Made by a program: the position numbers and the translations under genes. The notes under the pieces are model-generated. The model was not told the DNA's origin and did no database searches. It saw nothing but the letters and a program-made list of their open reading frames with translations. A stretch of DNA of 64,000 bases, taken from NCBI RefSeq assembly GCF_023159225.1, contig NC_063184.1, positions 14,311,528 through 14,375,527 of the forward strand, read 5' to 3'. The DNA comes from Perognathus longimembris pacificus (taxonomy: Eukaryota > Chordata > Mammalia > Rodentia > Heteromyidae). Positions 1 through 11,283 of this stretch are shown piece after piece; position 1 is the stretch's first letter, and each line of letters starts with the position of its first letter.

Positions 1-436
1 GGGATTTCATTAAGAAGATTAGAGGTACCAAGCACATTCATCTTGTATGAACCAGCCTTGAGACTATTTGTCACTAAGATGACAATGACAACATACTCGT
101 GTATTATCTTTTCCTAGCAGTAGCAGGAAAGTGACAAAGGGTTTGTTTATGCTGCTCCATAATGACCGCTCCATTAGTTCATTTGTTTAGGTTACCATGC
201 CAGAGCACAAAACACCTTCCAAGATGTCTTGGTCCTCTCAAATTGCAAAATACTGCCATGGTAATCTAGATAATATTGAAAATGCTCAAGGTCTCTACTC
301 ATCTCCCTGTGAAAACAAAGTCAAAACACTGAAATGTTTAGTACACGGACACTGTTTTGCTAGTATATATTTTAGAACTGAAGTATACTATGTTCCAGAA
401 GTGTAAAAAGGTTTCTAATTTGGAAGTGGCTGGAGC

Positions 437-439
<3 letters not shown>

Positions 440-479
<40 letters not shown>

Positions 480-496
480 AACACACACACACACGC
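440..496. repeat. (TC)n-(AC)n compound microsatellite
   Basis: A run of TC dinucleotides passes directly into AC dinucleotides with a few interruptions. Adjacent short open frames are low-complexity translations of this tract. Confidence 0.9.
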
Positions 497-540
497 GCCC
501 AAAGACAGGATCCTATTGAGTAAAGCCATAGGGGCATTTG

Positions 541-1433
541 ATTAAATTCAACGTCTACTTAGTTTTATGAGAGTAAAGTATTTAATAGGAAGGAACAGAA
601 GTTTGTATAGCTACACTTTATCAAACAAATATCACATTAGAGTATAATTAAAATGTTCTCTGCATACCACAGATAAGCCCCCACTTTGCACTTTAAACTC
701 TTAAATGATCTCTAGAAATCTTTCTGCGAATTACGAAAGGAATATACTTCTAACATCTGAAAGCAGGTCATCCCTAGGGAGAAAAGAACCTATGTCTATC
801 TACTTTACATTGTTTTAGCCAGTAAAGCATGACCAGAAAAAGAAAGCAGGCAAGTAAATACTGAGGAAGCATACATGTGAAACCAACGATTACATACATA
901 GCCACATTCATTCTGGTTCTGTCATACAAATAAAACACATGTAACAATATCCTTAAAGGACCAGCAGTAACCTGTTACAAAGCCTAATGAAAGTATGGTC
1001 CCGTACCCAACCATTGACTACTGATGCAGTTACTATACCAGTTACAAAAAGGACCTCACATCCTAATGAATGTTCAGAACTTCCATGAAGAAAGTTACAA
1101 ACTTAATACAGTTATAAAAGAAAACACAAAGCTATGACATATTCACTGGAGGGAAGCTGAGATATTAAATCATTAACAGCTTAATAGTACCACATTAATA
1201 TATAATGTTACTTTAATCATCAACAGGTTGTGGGTTTTCTTCAATTTTATTTTGGTAATTTGACAAGGTTCTAAAGTTCATCATGGAATAAGAATGGCAT
1301 GGTAGCAGGCTTGTTCCTCCAGACTATATCACATAACAAATGCTGGGGTTATGAAGTCTTTACCGTGATTCTATCCCATATGCTTATCCCAAGGAAATAA
1401 GATCCCAAGGAAATAAGAAATAAAATATTTCTA
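541..1433. other. Unique AT-rich DNA, nothing recognised
   Basis: No repeat family, exon-like signal or long open frame is recognised here. Confidence 0.5.
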
Positions 1434-1680
1434 TGGTTTTTTTTTGGTGCTGGCACTGGGACTTGAACTCAGAGCTTCTCACTTAGCACTCTCACTTGGC
1501 TATTTTGCTCAAGGCTGGTGCTGTACCTCTTGAGCCATACCTCCACTTCCAGATTTTGCTGGTTAGTTGGACATAACAGTCTCAGGGACTTTACTGCTGA
1601 AGCTGGCTTTGAATCTCAGTTCTCAGATCTCTGCCTTTTGAGTAGCTAGGATTAAGGGTATTAGCCACCAGTACCTGGAT
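1434..1680 (-). repeat. Old B1-Geo composite SINE, minus
   Basis: Read on the plus strand it begins with the reversed right monomer ('actgggacttgaactcag', 'gctcaaggctggtgctgtac') and ends with the reversed 7SL/B1-like left part ('gagtagctaggatt'). It is strongly diverged from the young copies. Confidence 0.75.
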
Positions 1681-1860
1681 AAATTTAAAATAGTTAACTT
1701 GCAAGAGAATATATGGAGATAGCCTAATATCAAACAAGAGTTAATTTCAATAAATTAGCTACTATTCTAATTACTTTACAATTAGTACCTCTAATCTGAA
1801 AATGCAAATCTGCAATGTGCTCAGATCCAGAACCTCTCCAGTGTGACATTATACTCCATA

Positions 1861-2115
1861 TAAATGGCTTAGTATAGGGGCTGGGGATATAGCCTAGTGG
1901 CAAGAGTGCCTGCCTCGGATACACGAGGCCCTAGGTTCGATTCCCCAGCACCACATATACAGAAAACGGCCAGAAGCGGCGCTGTGGCTCAAGTGGCAGA
2001 GTGCTAGCCTTGAGCGGGAAGAAGCCAGGGACAGTGCTCAGGCCCTGAGTCCAAGGCCCAGGACTGGCCAAAAAATAAATAAATAAATAAATAAATAAAT
2101 AAATGGCTTAGTATA
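1861..2115 (+). repeat. Young IDL-Geo SINE with 16-bp target-site duplication
   Basis: The element body runs from about 1877 to 2099. TAAATGGCTTAGTATA occurs at 1861-1876 and again at 2100-2115, a perfect 16-bp duplication. The left monomer has an ID-like A-box region ('tagcctagtggcaagag') and B box ('ggttcgattcc'). The right monomer ends 'aggactggcc', followed by an A-rich tail with seven TAAA units. CpGs are largely intact, which suggests a recent insertion. It is the left partner of the recombination described in the findings. Confidence 0.93.
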
Positions 2116-2353
2116 TACACACTTTGCTTTACGATTGTATAAGGGACATATGAAACACAAATGAATTTGCATTTAAAAATGGGTCCCACTCCCCAGATAG
2201 CTTGTCCTATATATGCAATTATTTCAAAACCCGGAAATATTAGATATCTGAGACATTTCTGGTCTCAAGCATTTACCAAAAGGAATGGTTTCAACCTGTA
2301 TAGTAAACTATAAAACTGCAAGACAGATATAAATACTAAAAAGAAGAAAACAG

Positions 2354-2570
2354 GGCTGGGGATATGGCCTAGTGGCAAGAGTGCTTGCCTCATATACATG
2401 AGGCCCTGGGTTCAGTTCCCCAGCACCACATATACAGAAAATGGCCAGAAGGGGCACTGTGGCTCGGGTGGCAGAGTGCTAGCCTTGAGCGGGAAGAAGC
2501 CAGGGACAGTGCTCAGGCCCTGAGTCCAAGGCCCAGGACTGGCCAAAAAATAAATAAATAAATAAATAAA
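2354..2570 (+). repeat. Chimeric IDL-Geo SINE at the duplication junction
   Basis: The 5' part matches the SINE at 2821 ('cctcatatacatgagg', 'gggttcagttcc', 'ggggcactgtggctcggg'). The 3' part matches the SINE at 1877 ('gagtccaaggcccagg' and a TAAA tail of five units). It has the upstream flank of one element and the downstream flank of the other, so it is a recombinant. Confidence 0.9.
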
Positions 2571-2820
2571 TGGCTTAGTATATACACACTTTGCTTTACG
2601 ATTGTATAAGGGACATATGAAACACAAATGAATTTGCATTTAAAAATGGGTCCCACTCCCCAGATAGCTTGTCCTATATATGCAATTATTTCAAAACCCG
2701 GAAATATTAGATATCTGAGACATTTCTGGTCTCAAGCATTTACCAAAAGGAATGGTTTCAACCTGTATAGTAAACTATAAAACTGCAAGACAGATATAAA
2801 TACTAAAAAGAAGAAAACAG

Positions 2821-3025
2821 GGCTGGGGATATGGCCTAGTGGCAAGAGTGCTTGCCTCATATACATGAGGCCCTGGGTTCAGTTCCCCAGCACCACATAT
2901 ACAGAAAATGGCCAGAAGGGGCACTGTGGCTCGGGTGGCAGAGTGCTAGCCTTGAGCGGGAAGAAGCCAGGGACAGTGCTCAGGCCCTGAGCCCAAGCCC
3001 CAGGACTGGCCAAAAAAAAAAAAAA
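2821..3025 (+). repeat. IDL-Geo SINE, third copy
   Basis: It is followed by AAGAAGAAAACAGG at 3024-3037, which matches 2341-2354 and 2808-2821. This is the target-site duplication of the original right-hand SINE. The tail is plain poly(A) and the right monomer reads 'gagcccaagccccagg'. Confidence 0.9.
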
Positions 3026-3039
3026 GAAGAAAACAGGGG

Positions 3040-3685
3040 AAGCAGAAACTTTGATTTGAGCAGGAAATGTAGGACTAAGTAAGTCATTCAGAGACTATGG
3101 TTTTAAAAAGAAAAATGAGAAAGAGACCATGGGCGATCTTGTAAGAAAAGGTGCAAGTGTTTTGGCCACTTGGCCACGCCCCTGAGTCCCTTTCTGCACT
3201 TCTCATTGGAGGATCTGTGAAAGCCTCTGTGAAATCTGGAGTCCAAGGGGTCAGCCTGCCCTGCCTACTGTGTTGACTAGCAAGACACACTACACTGGAA
3301 GCATTTAAGAGAAGAACTAGGAAATGTGCACAGAGTAAAAATTAAGAGAACGTATCTAAGTTTACATGTGGGTTTTAATGTTTAAGATAATTTCATCTGT
3401 TAAAGGTAGGAGCTAATAAACACTGATCAAGAGAGATGTATTCCCACATGTACAAATTAAGAATACAATGATGTCGACATTCTATTTAATGACCTGCAGA
3501 ACTCAGTCTGAAAGCAAAACCTGATTGCACAGAATTTCACTTGAAATCAATGGCTGAGGAGTTTCTTAGACAAGCACGAAAGCTTTCTCAGATCTTACCA
3601 AAGAAAATTTGGTAGTTATCAGAAGCCAATAAATATGTCTAGTTATAGGATATAGTAGCCACAAAACAATAGCTCTCAGCAAATG
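3040..3685. other. Unique DNA, nothing recognised
   Basis: No repeat or gene signal is recognised. The short open frames are unremarkable. Confidence 0.5.
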
Positions 3686-3689
3686 TTAC

Positions 3690-3835
3690 TTATATGCCAA
3701 TTGTTTAGTGTATTATCACAACCCTAGGAAATACTGTCACACCAATATTAAAGAAATGAAATTGAGAGAAAGGAAGTTGCCCAAGGGCAGACAGATAGGA
3801 AGAACAAAGTGGACATTTGCCCAGGAACCTGACCT
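3690..3835 (+). repeat. MIR relic
   Basis: It keeps the MIR order: 'tatcacaaccctaggaaata', then 'gaaattgagagaaaggaag', then 'ttgcccaagggcagacagat', with a diverged 'gaacctgacctc' end. Confidence 0.75.
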
Positions 3836-3844
3836 CAAGAACCC

Positions 3845-4310
3845 TTGTTCTTTTTTGTTGTTATTTTGCTGGTACAGTGGTTTGAACTCAATCCCTCTCA
3901 TTTACTTGGCAAGTGCTCTGCCACTTGTGCCATATCTTTAGCCCTTTCTGATAGGGTCTCACTTTTTTTTTTTCTGCCCAGGCTGGCCTAGACTATGCAT
4001 ATAATCCTTGCGTTTATGCACTCTTGTAACGAGGACTACCAACATGAACCACCATACGTACCCAGCTTACTTGTTAAGATGAGATCTCACTAACACCTCC
4101 TTCCCCCAACTGGCTTCAAACCACATTCCTCCTATCTCAGCCTCCCAAGTAGCTGGCATAAGCTGTGCTTGGCTATTGCATGTTTTCTGGAGACCAGGTC
4201 TCACTTAGTTAGCCCAAGATGGTATCAAACTCCTGGTCCTCTTGTGTCAGCTTCCCCAGTGCTGAGATTATAGGTGTGCAGTACCATGCTTGGCTTAAGT
4301 ACCAGTAAGT
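3845..4310 (-). repeat. Cluster of old tRNA-like and B1-like SINE pieces, minus
   Basis: A reversed tRNA-like monomer (3850-3950) is followed by three reversed 7SL/B1-like pieces. The clearest, at about 4190-4305, contains 'gaccaggtctcacttagtt', 'caaactcctgg' and 'gtgctgagattataggtg'. Confidence 0.7.
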
Positions 4311-4549
4311 CCCATATCTTTTTCAATATAACTGGGTCTAATTAGGGAAGCATATAGCCTTGCAATGTATCTGGTGACACTTCAGCAAGAGATTATCTTG
4401 GAAAAAATTTTAATGTAAAAGATAATTAGAAAACCAATTTGAATCAATTTATATATGCTTAGTAGAGGATTTTTTTAAACTGGTACTTACTGACCAAACC
4501 ATATTAAATCAGATGAGAATTGAATTATCTTGTTGTAAGAGAAATCAAG

Positions 4550-4785
4550 AGCTGAGAGCTGGTGATTCACAACTGTAATCCTAGTTACTCAGGAGGCTGA
4601 GATCTGAAGACCATGGTTTGAAATCAGACCAGGCAGAAAAATCCCCTCCCAGATATTCTTATCTCTTATTTAACCAGCAAGAAATGGAAAGTGGAAGTAT
4701 GGATCAAGGGTTACAGTGGCAATATGAGTGAAAAAAGCTAAGAGTACCCAGTCCCTGAGTCCAAGTCTCAGTATTGGCACAAGAA
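4550..4785 (+). repeat. Old B1-Geo composite SINE
   Basis: The B1-like start 'cacaactgtaatcctagtta' is followed by 'aggaggctgagatctgaaga'. The Geo-like end contains 'cctgagtccaagtctcag'. Confidence 0.75.
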
Positions 4786-4874
4786 ATAAAGACAGGAGGT
4801 AATTAGTCATTACCTGGGACTGCAGAAGGGCATTGGAAGTGACTGTTAATGCTTCTCTTCAGCATTGGAAAAAT

Positions 4875-4955
4875 GACACCAAGTCAGATAATAATGATAC
4901 TTGTACAAAATTAGATAATGATACTTGTACAGAATTAGATAATACTTGTACAAGT
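4875..4955. repeat. Short imperfect tandem repeat
   Basis: The core 'gatacttgtacaga/aatta' recurs three times with slight length changes between 4880 and 4955. Confidence 0.6.
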
Positions 4956-4993
4956 TTACCGTTACAATGAATGAACTTTATAATATTGAGTTT

Positions 4994-5455
4994 CCAGTTG
5001 TGCGGCTTAAACTCAGGGCCTGGGTACTGTCCTTGAGCTCCTTTGCGCAAGGCTAGTTAGTGCTCTACCACTTTTTTTTTTTTTTTTTTTTTTTTTTTGG
5101 CCAGTCCTGGGCCTTGGACTCAGGGCCTGAGCACTGTCCCTGGCTTCTTCCCGCTCAAGGCTAGCACTCTGCCACTTGAGCCACAGCGCCGCTTCTGGCC
5201 GTTTTCTGTATATGTGGTGCTGGGGAATCGAACCTAGGGCCTCGTGTATCCGAGGCAGGCACTCTTGCCACTAGGCTATATCCCCAGCCCAGTGCTCTAC
5301 CACTTTGAGCCACAGCTCCACCTCTGGTTTTCTAGTGGTTAATTGGAGATAAGAGTCTCAAGGACTTTCCTGCTGTGGTTGGCTTTGAACCATGATCCTC
5401 AGATCTCAGCCTCCTGAGTAGCTAGGATTGCAGGTATGAGCCACCAGTGCCCAGC
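4994..5455 (-). repeat. Old B1-Geo SINE, minus, split by a young SINE
   Basis: The Geo end starts near 4994 ('actcagggcctgggtactgt'), stops at 5073 and resumes at 5291 ('agtgctctaccactt'). The B1 part ends near 5455 ('gagtagctaggattgcagg'). It is the older host of the insertion at 5074-5290. Confidence 0.88.
5059..5305 (-). repeat. Young IDL-Geo SINE nested in an older SINE
   Basis: The element occupies 5074-5290. AGTGCTCTACCACTT at 5059-5073 is repeated at 5291-5305. A long T run marks the tail. The sequence is nearly identical to the copies at 1877, 11297, 29878 and 45242. Confidence 0.95.
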
Positions 5456-5459
5456 TTAA

Positions 5460-6440
5460 ACCACTTCTAAGGAAGTAGCAAGCCAAGGAAATACCATAGT
5501 TGTCCCTTTACAGGCACGCTACTGCAAAGTGGGGCCCTTCATTAGCAGTAATTCTGAAATAACACACACTTCCACTCTTTCTATGGACCACATTAGCCAA
5601 TAAAAAGCAAACTGTTTTATGTAAACGGTGCCCCCCAAATAAACTCGGAACTAATGTGAATAAAACAACAACAACAACAACAACACAAAAGATAGATGAC
5701 TGTTTAACAGAATAAATCAAAATTCGTGGTGAGTTACTGAGTTTTTACCTTCATGGTGCTGAGGATTAAACTCAGGACTCTGATCATGCTAGCAAGATGC
5801 GTCATCACTGGGTCATCCGTCCCAGCCCTTTGATTAAAAGTGATGGGTGGAGGGGCTGGCCACATTCAAGAGCTGAACCCAATGCCCACCCAGAGCAAAT
5901 ATTAGCTGTGCAAATCTGAGAACAATAAATGGTGAGAGTATTTCTCAAGAAGGGAATCATCTATGCTTTGGAGAACAATGCTCGCTGCTAGCAACCATTT
6001 CTGCCTCAGCTAAATCAATCCTGAAATGTGGCTTCAGTGAGATCCGACTTTCAAAATGTTCCATAGAATGTTTGCAAAGTTGGCTTCTTTTCCTAGGTGA
6101 TTTCCTGGCTGTTCCTCTTTTTTATTGGTGACTGGCGAATTCTGGTTATGGCTTTGACCCAGGTGTATTATGGAGAGAGAGTATAATGTATGGAGGTATA
6201 AGGCTGAGATTGGCAATAGGAGAGGTGGGTCCCAGGGAAGGACAACTTCACCATCCTGTGTGGCAGCGTGGAACATGTGGTTAAGTGAAAAATGGGTAAA
6301 GGCTTGAGTGAGAGGACAAACAGCAAACAGATGGTCAGACAGGTCATTAGCTAGATGGGCAGGTTACTACCCAGATCCTGAAATCACAGTGGGCTATAAA
6401 AGAAAGTGAAGGATTAAAGGATATTATTTAAAATAATCCT
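5460..6440. other. Mostly unique DNA with an AAC microsatellite and ID-like fragment
   Basis: An (AAC)n run sits at about 5667-5686. A reversed tRNA/ID-like fragment lies at 5750-5832 ('gattaaactcaggactctg'). The rest is unrecognised. Confidence 0.55.
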
Positions 6441-6444
6441 AGAA

Positions 6445-6678
6445 AGAGCTTATACTTTATACCTGCAATCCTAGGTTAGGAGGCTGAGATCTGAGAATCA
6501 TAGCTCTAAGCCCCTGGGGCAAAAAATTCCATGAGACTCTTAGCAATAATTAACATGCAAAAAGCCAGAAGTAGAGGTATGGCTCAAATGGTAGAATATT
6601 AGCCTTGAGTGAAAAAGCCAAGGAAGAGCATGGAGCCCTAAGTACAAGCCCCAGTATTGGCTCACACACACACACTAA
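6445..6678 (+). repeat. Old B1-Geo SINE ending in a CA repeat
   Basis: It contains 'acctgcaatcctaggtt', 'gtagaggtatggctcaaatg' and 'agtacaagccccagtattgg', and its tail is a short CA run. Confidence 0.75.
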
Positions 6679-6919
6679 AATGAAAATAATTCTTGAAATT
6701 GCTATTCAGACATAGTCTAAATTGGAAGTTCAAGAGCAGCTTTTCCTAAGTCTTGGGAAATGGTGGCTTGTGTAAAGTCTCAATTCCCTTCCCCATCTCG
6801 TGTCCTCCCACATTTAGCACAATTTTGGGAGGACAGGGGTGAGAAAACTCCAGTGATAGCTTGTTGTTTTCTCTAGGTGTTATTTAGTAAAAGGTGTTAT
6901 CTAGTAAAAAAGAATTAGG

Positions 6920-7030
6920 CTCAGGGCTGAGAGGAGTAAGTCAATGGTTGAATGTCTGACTATTGTATGTAAGGCCCTGATTTAATACCCAGTAACCCCC
7001 CAAAAAGGAAAAAAGGAAGGAAGGAAGAAA
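6920..7030 (+). repeat. ID-like fragment followed by a GGAA run
   Basis: The tRNA-like part includes 'gtaaggccctgatttaatac'. The tail is (GGAA)n. Confidence 0.55.
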
Positions 7031-8060
7031 GTAGAGGTAGTAGGACTATTGTAACGTCCACTCCTTTTTGGATTTAGTACCAGGGAATTATGGCAATTCA
7101 TAGGGTTGGAGAATAAGTTGTGTTGATGGCTTGTCTTTGTTAAAATGCTTATTTACTTTAGCATAGGGAAATCCCTCTAATAGAAAGAGATGCTTACACT
7201 TTCAATAATCTAAACTATAACTATGCGACACAGGTGAGCAGAGCTACTTTTCAATGATCTGAACTATTATTTTATCAATTTATACACCCAAAAAACCCTT
7301 GTACAGGTATCAGTCCACATAACTCATCTCCCTTGCTCCAAGTTTAATGGTCAAACAAAGAAACCAACACTTATTTAATAGAAATCCTTGAGGGCTTTAC
7401 CAGAAAGGTTAAATCTATCTGAACAAGCATGCTATTAATTGACTCATACATTTCCAGTTTTATTTGAATACTTATAACTGCATAGATTGCCCATTTATAT
7501 GAGAGGTATCTGAAAAAAATTCTATTTAATATTTTCAGAAGCCATTTAAGTATAGCATTGGTGCTAATATTTTTTCCCTAATATTGTTGACCTGGTCTGA
7601 GAAAGAAAGAAATGTAGAAGTTGAGTCCCTCAGCTTAACTTTCTATTCCCCAATCCACAGAGGCATTTCTAAATGAAAGTAGAGGTCTTATTATAGGTAC
7701 ATCAGTAGATAAAAGTCAACAGTATATATCCTAGTCAACCATAAACGTGTATTTGATTTAGAAGTGTATTTTTATTGCAGGAAGTATCAGGGTGAAGGGG
7801 GGAGACCTGTTCCTTTAAAAATAGCTTCCTAATTCTCTGCTTCCACATAGATCTTTTGTCTTTTGTCCTTCAGAATATTTTAGAAATGCATCTATTGATT
7901 TCTCTTGTGACCACACACTGACCAAATAGTGCATTTTTCTATTTCCAAAAAGTTGCATAGGAAGATATAAGCAGGCTACTCAAATAGATCTTTAGAAATG
8001 ACTTCTTGAGCACTGTTTGTTGTTGTACTAGAAGAATACTACTTTGCTTTGGAAAAGTAG
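7031..8060. other. Unique AT-rich DNA, nothing recognised
   Basis: No recognisable repeat or exon is seen. Confidence 0.5.
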
Positions 8061-8062
8061 GA

Positions 8063-8255
8063 AAAAAAGCAGGCAGGGAGGGAAGAAGGAAGGAAGGAAG
8101 ACAGGGAGGTAGGAAGGAAGGAAAGGAAGGAGGAAGGGAAGGAGGGAGGGAAAGAAAAGAAGAAAGGCAGAAAGGAAGAAAACAAAGAGAAAGGAAATAC
8201 GACCAAACAAAACAAAACAAACCAACAACAACAACAAAAAAAACCCAAAACCAAA
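8063..8255. repeat. Polypurine GGAA/GGGA tract followed by CAA/CAAAA-rich DNA
   Basis: About 135 bases are nearly pure purine on the plus strand, followed by about 55 bases rich in CAAA and CAA. The K/E/G-rich and S/F/L-rich open frames on the two strands are translations of this tract, not genes. Confidence 0.92.
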
Positions 8256-8672
8256 ACAAAATCAGGTGGACAGGAGGAAGGAGGAGCCTGTTGAAGGGGG
8301 TACTCACAGGGAGGCCAATAGGCCAGTAGTGCTGAGGCTGGGATTACATGTGGCCCTCAGTACAGGGAGCCTACACCATCCCCAGCTCGCTGTAGAAATG
8401 ATATCTCCACAGATTTTCATATTGACTTCTTGGCACAGATCTCCAGTTTAGAATTAGATACATGGGTATTTACGAAGAACACACTGGTCATTATATGTGT
8501 TCATGCTCTGCACCAACAAGATGAGTTTAAGGGAGATAGTAATGGCACCTCACAAGATTTGAAAGGCATCCTTCCCAGTATTAAAGATGGAACACTGAAA
8601 ATTTAAGGAAACTGAAAGTCCCCAAATATGAGCCCATCTGCAGGTAGTACTCTCTCCTTGTTTTCCCTCCAC
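8256..8672. other. Unique DNA, nothing recognised
   Basis: No gene or repeat family is recognised. Confidence 0.45.
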
Positions 8673-8786
8673 TCCCAGTACTGGTGTTTGAATGTGGAGC
8701 TTTGTTCTGGCATGCAAGACCTGACTCCTTGAGCCATGATTCGAGTCCCTTTTGCTTTTGTTATTGTATGTATGTATGTATGTATG

Positions 8787-8820
<34 letters not shown>

Positions 8821-9015
8821 TGTATGTATGTATGTATGTATGTATGTATTGCCACTGCCAGAGTTTGAACTCAGGGCTTTGTGTTGTCACTTGGTTTGCT
8901 TGCTCAATCGGCACTCAACCATTTGAGCCATGCCTCCAGTCTGACTTTTTGCTGGTTATTTTGAAGATGGAGTCTCAATAGACTTTTCTGCCCAGGTTGG
9001 GTTTCAAGCCATAGT
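8673..9015 (-). repeat. Old SINE pieces flanking a (TATG)n microsatellite
   Basis: Reversed tRNA-like sequence at 8673-8755 and a reversed Geo/B1 piece at 8850-9015 flank about 85 bases of TATG repeats (8765-8849). The YVCM and HTYI open frames are microsatellite translations. Confidence 0.85.
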
Positions 9016-9019
9016 CACA

Positions 9020-9568
9020 CAACTTCAATTAAGATGTAATTCATGTGGGAAAAATCAATTTATGCAGTAGGGATTGTTAGTGTATGTAAATAAGCATACT
9101 CACATTGAATTAGTGCTTACATTTTACATAAGTAACATACAAAATATAATTAGGAGCATTTCGTGGATTAAAGCTTTTACTGGGGCCTTTGCTCTTTCTC
9201 ACTTCTTGCCTATTAAGTCAGTGTTTCTTGTCCCCCTCTCATGGGGAACAGGTGAAAGCCACTCTACTGAGAGAACATGGAAGGGGACGCTAATGACACC
9301 ATGTCACATTTTCTTACCTTGTATGGCTCCTTTCTGACAAATTTTAGTAGAAGAGTTCCAACTGCCAAGAACAACAGCTTCTAATGGAATAAGGTTTCCC
9401 TCTATGACAAATCTTAGCTACAGAGTTCCTGTGACTAAGTGTCTCCCTATTACTAAGAACAGGAACTACCAGCATGTCTCACTGGTAAACTGACACACAG
9501 ACACCCACTCTATTGTACTTTACGGATAAGGAACACCAGAAGTTTATGTTGGAACTTTAAGATGTAAT
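9020..9568. other. Unique DNA, nothing recognised
   Basis: No convincing feature is seen. Confidence 0.45.
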
Positions 9569-9569
9569 T

Positions 9570-9822
9570 TAAGCTGGGCAAAGGTGGCTCATGTAATAGT
9601 AGCCATTCCAGAGACTAAGACTGGGAGATTCTCAGTTTGAAGCCAACGCAGACAGAAAAGTACTTGAAATTCTTATTTCCAATTCACCAGCAAAAAGCTG
9701 GGCTGGAGGAATGGTTCAAGTGGTAGAGTTCTCCATGAGCAAGGAAGCTGATGGAGAACGCAGGACCCTGAGGTCAAGCCCTGGTATTAGTGTGCACACA
9801 TGTGCATGTGCACACACACAAA
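9570..9822 (+). repeat. Old B1-Geo SINE with CA-rich tail
   Basis: It starts 'gctgggcaaaggtggctcat', contains 'aattcaccagcaaaaagct' and ends 'gaggtcaagccctggtatt' before a CA-rich stretch. Confidence 0.75.
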
Positions 9823-10202
9823 TGTAATTTATGCTGTAATCATAACGAAGTATAGAAACTATACTGAATTGTTGGTTAAGATCATAAATTGGTACAATTC
9901 ATTTGAAAATATCTTTTTATACATAAAATGAACTTTAAACATGTGTTTGTCTCTTGAAATAGCAACTTTATACCACTGAGAATTTCTCTTGGAACAAGTA
10001 TACAGAAGAAAATAGCCTCTCAAGAAATTCACTAAAATATCAAAACAATCTAAATGGAGACTGAAGTATGCATGAGACACATTAAATTTGTTTTAAAATG
10101 GAACTACATTCTTACTTTCATAAAACTGTGCATATATAAAAAGGACCTAGTTAATTCATGTAATAATAGTCTGTGAGATACTTATTTCCAATAAATCACC
10201 CA

Positions 10203-10325
10203 GAATGCCGGAAGGGGAACTGTGGCTTAAGTGGTACTGTAGAGTGCTAGCCTTGAGCTTTGAGCACAAAAGATCAAGGACAGTGCTCAGGCCCCGAGTT
10301 CAAGCCCCAGGACCTGCATTCCCCT
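10203..10325 (+). repeat. Isolated Geo monomer
   Basis: Only the right monomer is present: 'gaactgtggcttaagtgg' through 'gagttcaagccccagg', with no ID-like or B1-like left half. It shows that the Geo unit can occur alone or survive truncation. Confidence 0.75.
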
Positions 10326-11283
10326 CCCTCCTCCCAAAATACTATCAGTATCTACATTTTAAGAAAATTAGGAAATGAATTTTGTTTGTTTCTAGAACAT
10401 GTATGGCATAATCTGTAGCAAGAACCATATAGAAGATTGGAAGCCCATTTCCAAAGCTTATATTGAACAAAACTGAAAAAAATGGCAGTTTGATGTCTCT
10501 ATTTCAGACATACTCTTAGGAATGATAATCATGACTCTAGATTGATAGAGATGTCTCTAAAGGAAAAGAGGGATAACTGCTCATAGCCCTGGGAACGGAA
10601 AAGGCAAATGCTTTCAACTAACTACACCTGTCATTTCCTTCCATCAGAATTGCACCTTCTCCTTTGTTCTCTGAGCAAACTGTATCACCATCCCTGCAGT
10701 TGCTCAAACTCTGAAGTCACAGTCATCTTCTCAGCTTCAGCCCCTCTCCTGACCACCTTTCTCAGTAGTAGACAACTTCAGTGGTTCTTCTCCTCTTCCT
10801 CCCAGAGCCTACCTAGCACATGCCAGGCAAATGCTCTTCCACTGAGCTAAATCCTAACTTCAGACACACCACACTCAACCTTAAGCCAAGTAAATATGAA
10901 ATGCAGAGTGATCGAATATCAAAACTTTGTTAAAGTAACAAATTCCTCATTCAAAGGCTTTTGCCAAAAAATAAAAACAACCAAAGTTAAGTTTATTTAC
11001 TTGAATTCTTTGAAGCATTACAAGTGGCTTTCTTTCTGAAAGTGGTAAATAATGGTTAATACAGTCTTCCATCAAGTTACATACTCCTAATGAATCATTA
11101 AAATCTATATTCATATAAATAGTAATAAGGTAGAAACAAAACTGGATTGTTTCTAAAGCCAAATTGAGAAGTCTTTCCCTCAGATCAACATGTTATACCA
11201 AGTTATTCAAGAGAGAAGTCTACATAAAAAACAGACTCGGCATTTAGCACTAGATTCAGCGAAGCCCCATATGCGAAGGACTC
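10326..11283. other. Mostly unique DNA
   Basis: The only recognised piece is a reversed ID-like fragment at 10805-10860 ('gctcttccactgagctaaat'). Confidence 0.45.

Larger units (their letters stand above)
2104..3037. repeat. Recent tandem duplication, 467-bp period
   Basis: The unique block at 2104-2353 is repeated at 2571-2820 and I see no mismatch by eye. Each copy is followed by an IDL-Geo SINE. The only visible differences are in the SINE tails and at a few bases near the 3' end of the SINEs. This is either a very young duplication or an assembly artefact. Confidence 0.92.

Noticed and set aside
1877..1960. A functional tRNA-Ala gene
   Set aside because: The ID-like monomer has A and B boxes, but it does not fold into a full cloverleaf and continues into a Geo monomer and poly(A). 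It is a SINE.
5659..5690. CRISPR-like or direct-repeat array
   Set aside because: The repeats are simple AAC units without spacers, and the sequence is mammalian.
8550..8926. Frames with repeated HTYI or YVCM motifs
   Set aside because: They are translations of a TATG microsatellite on each strand.
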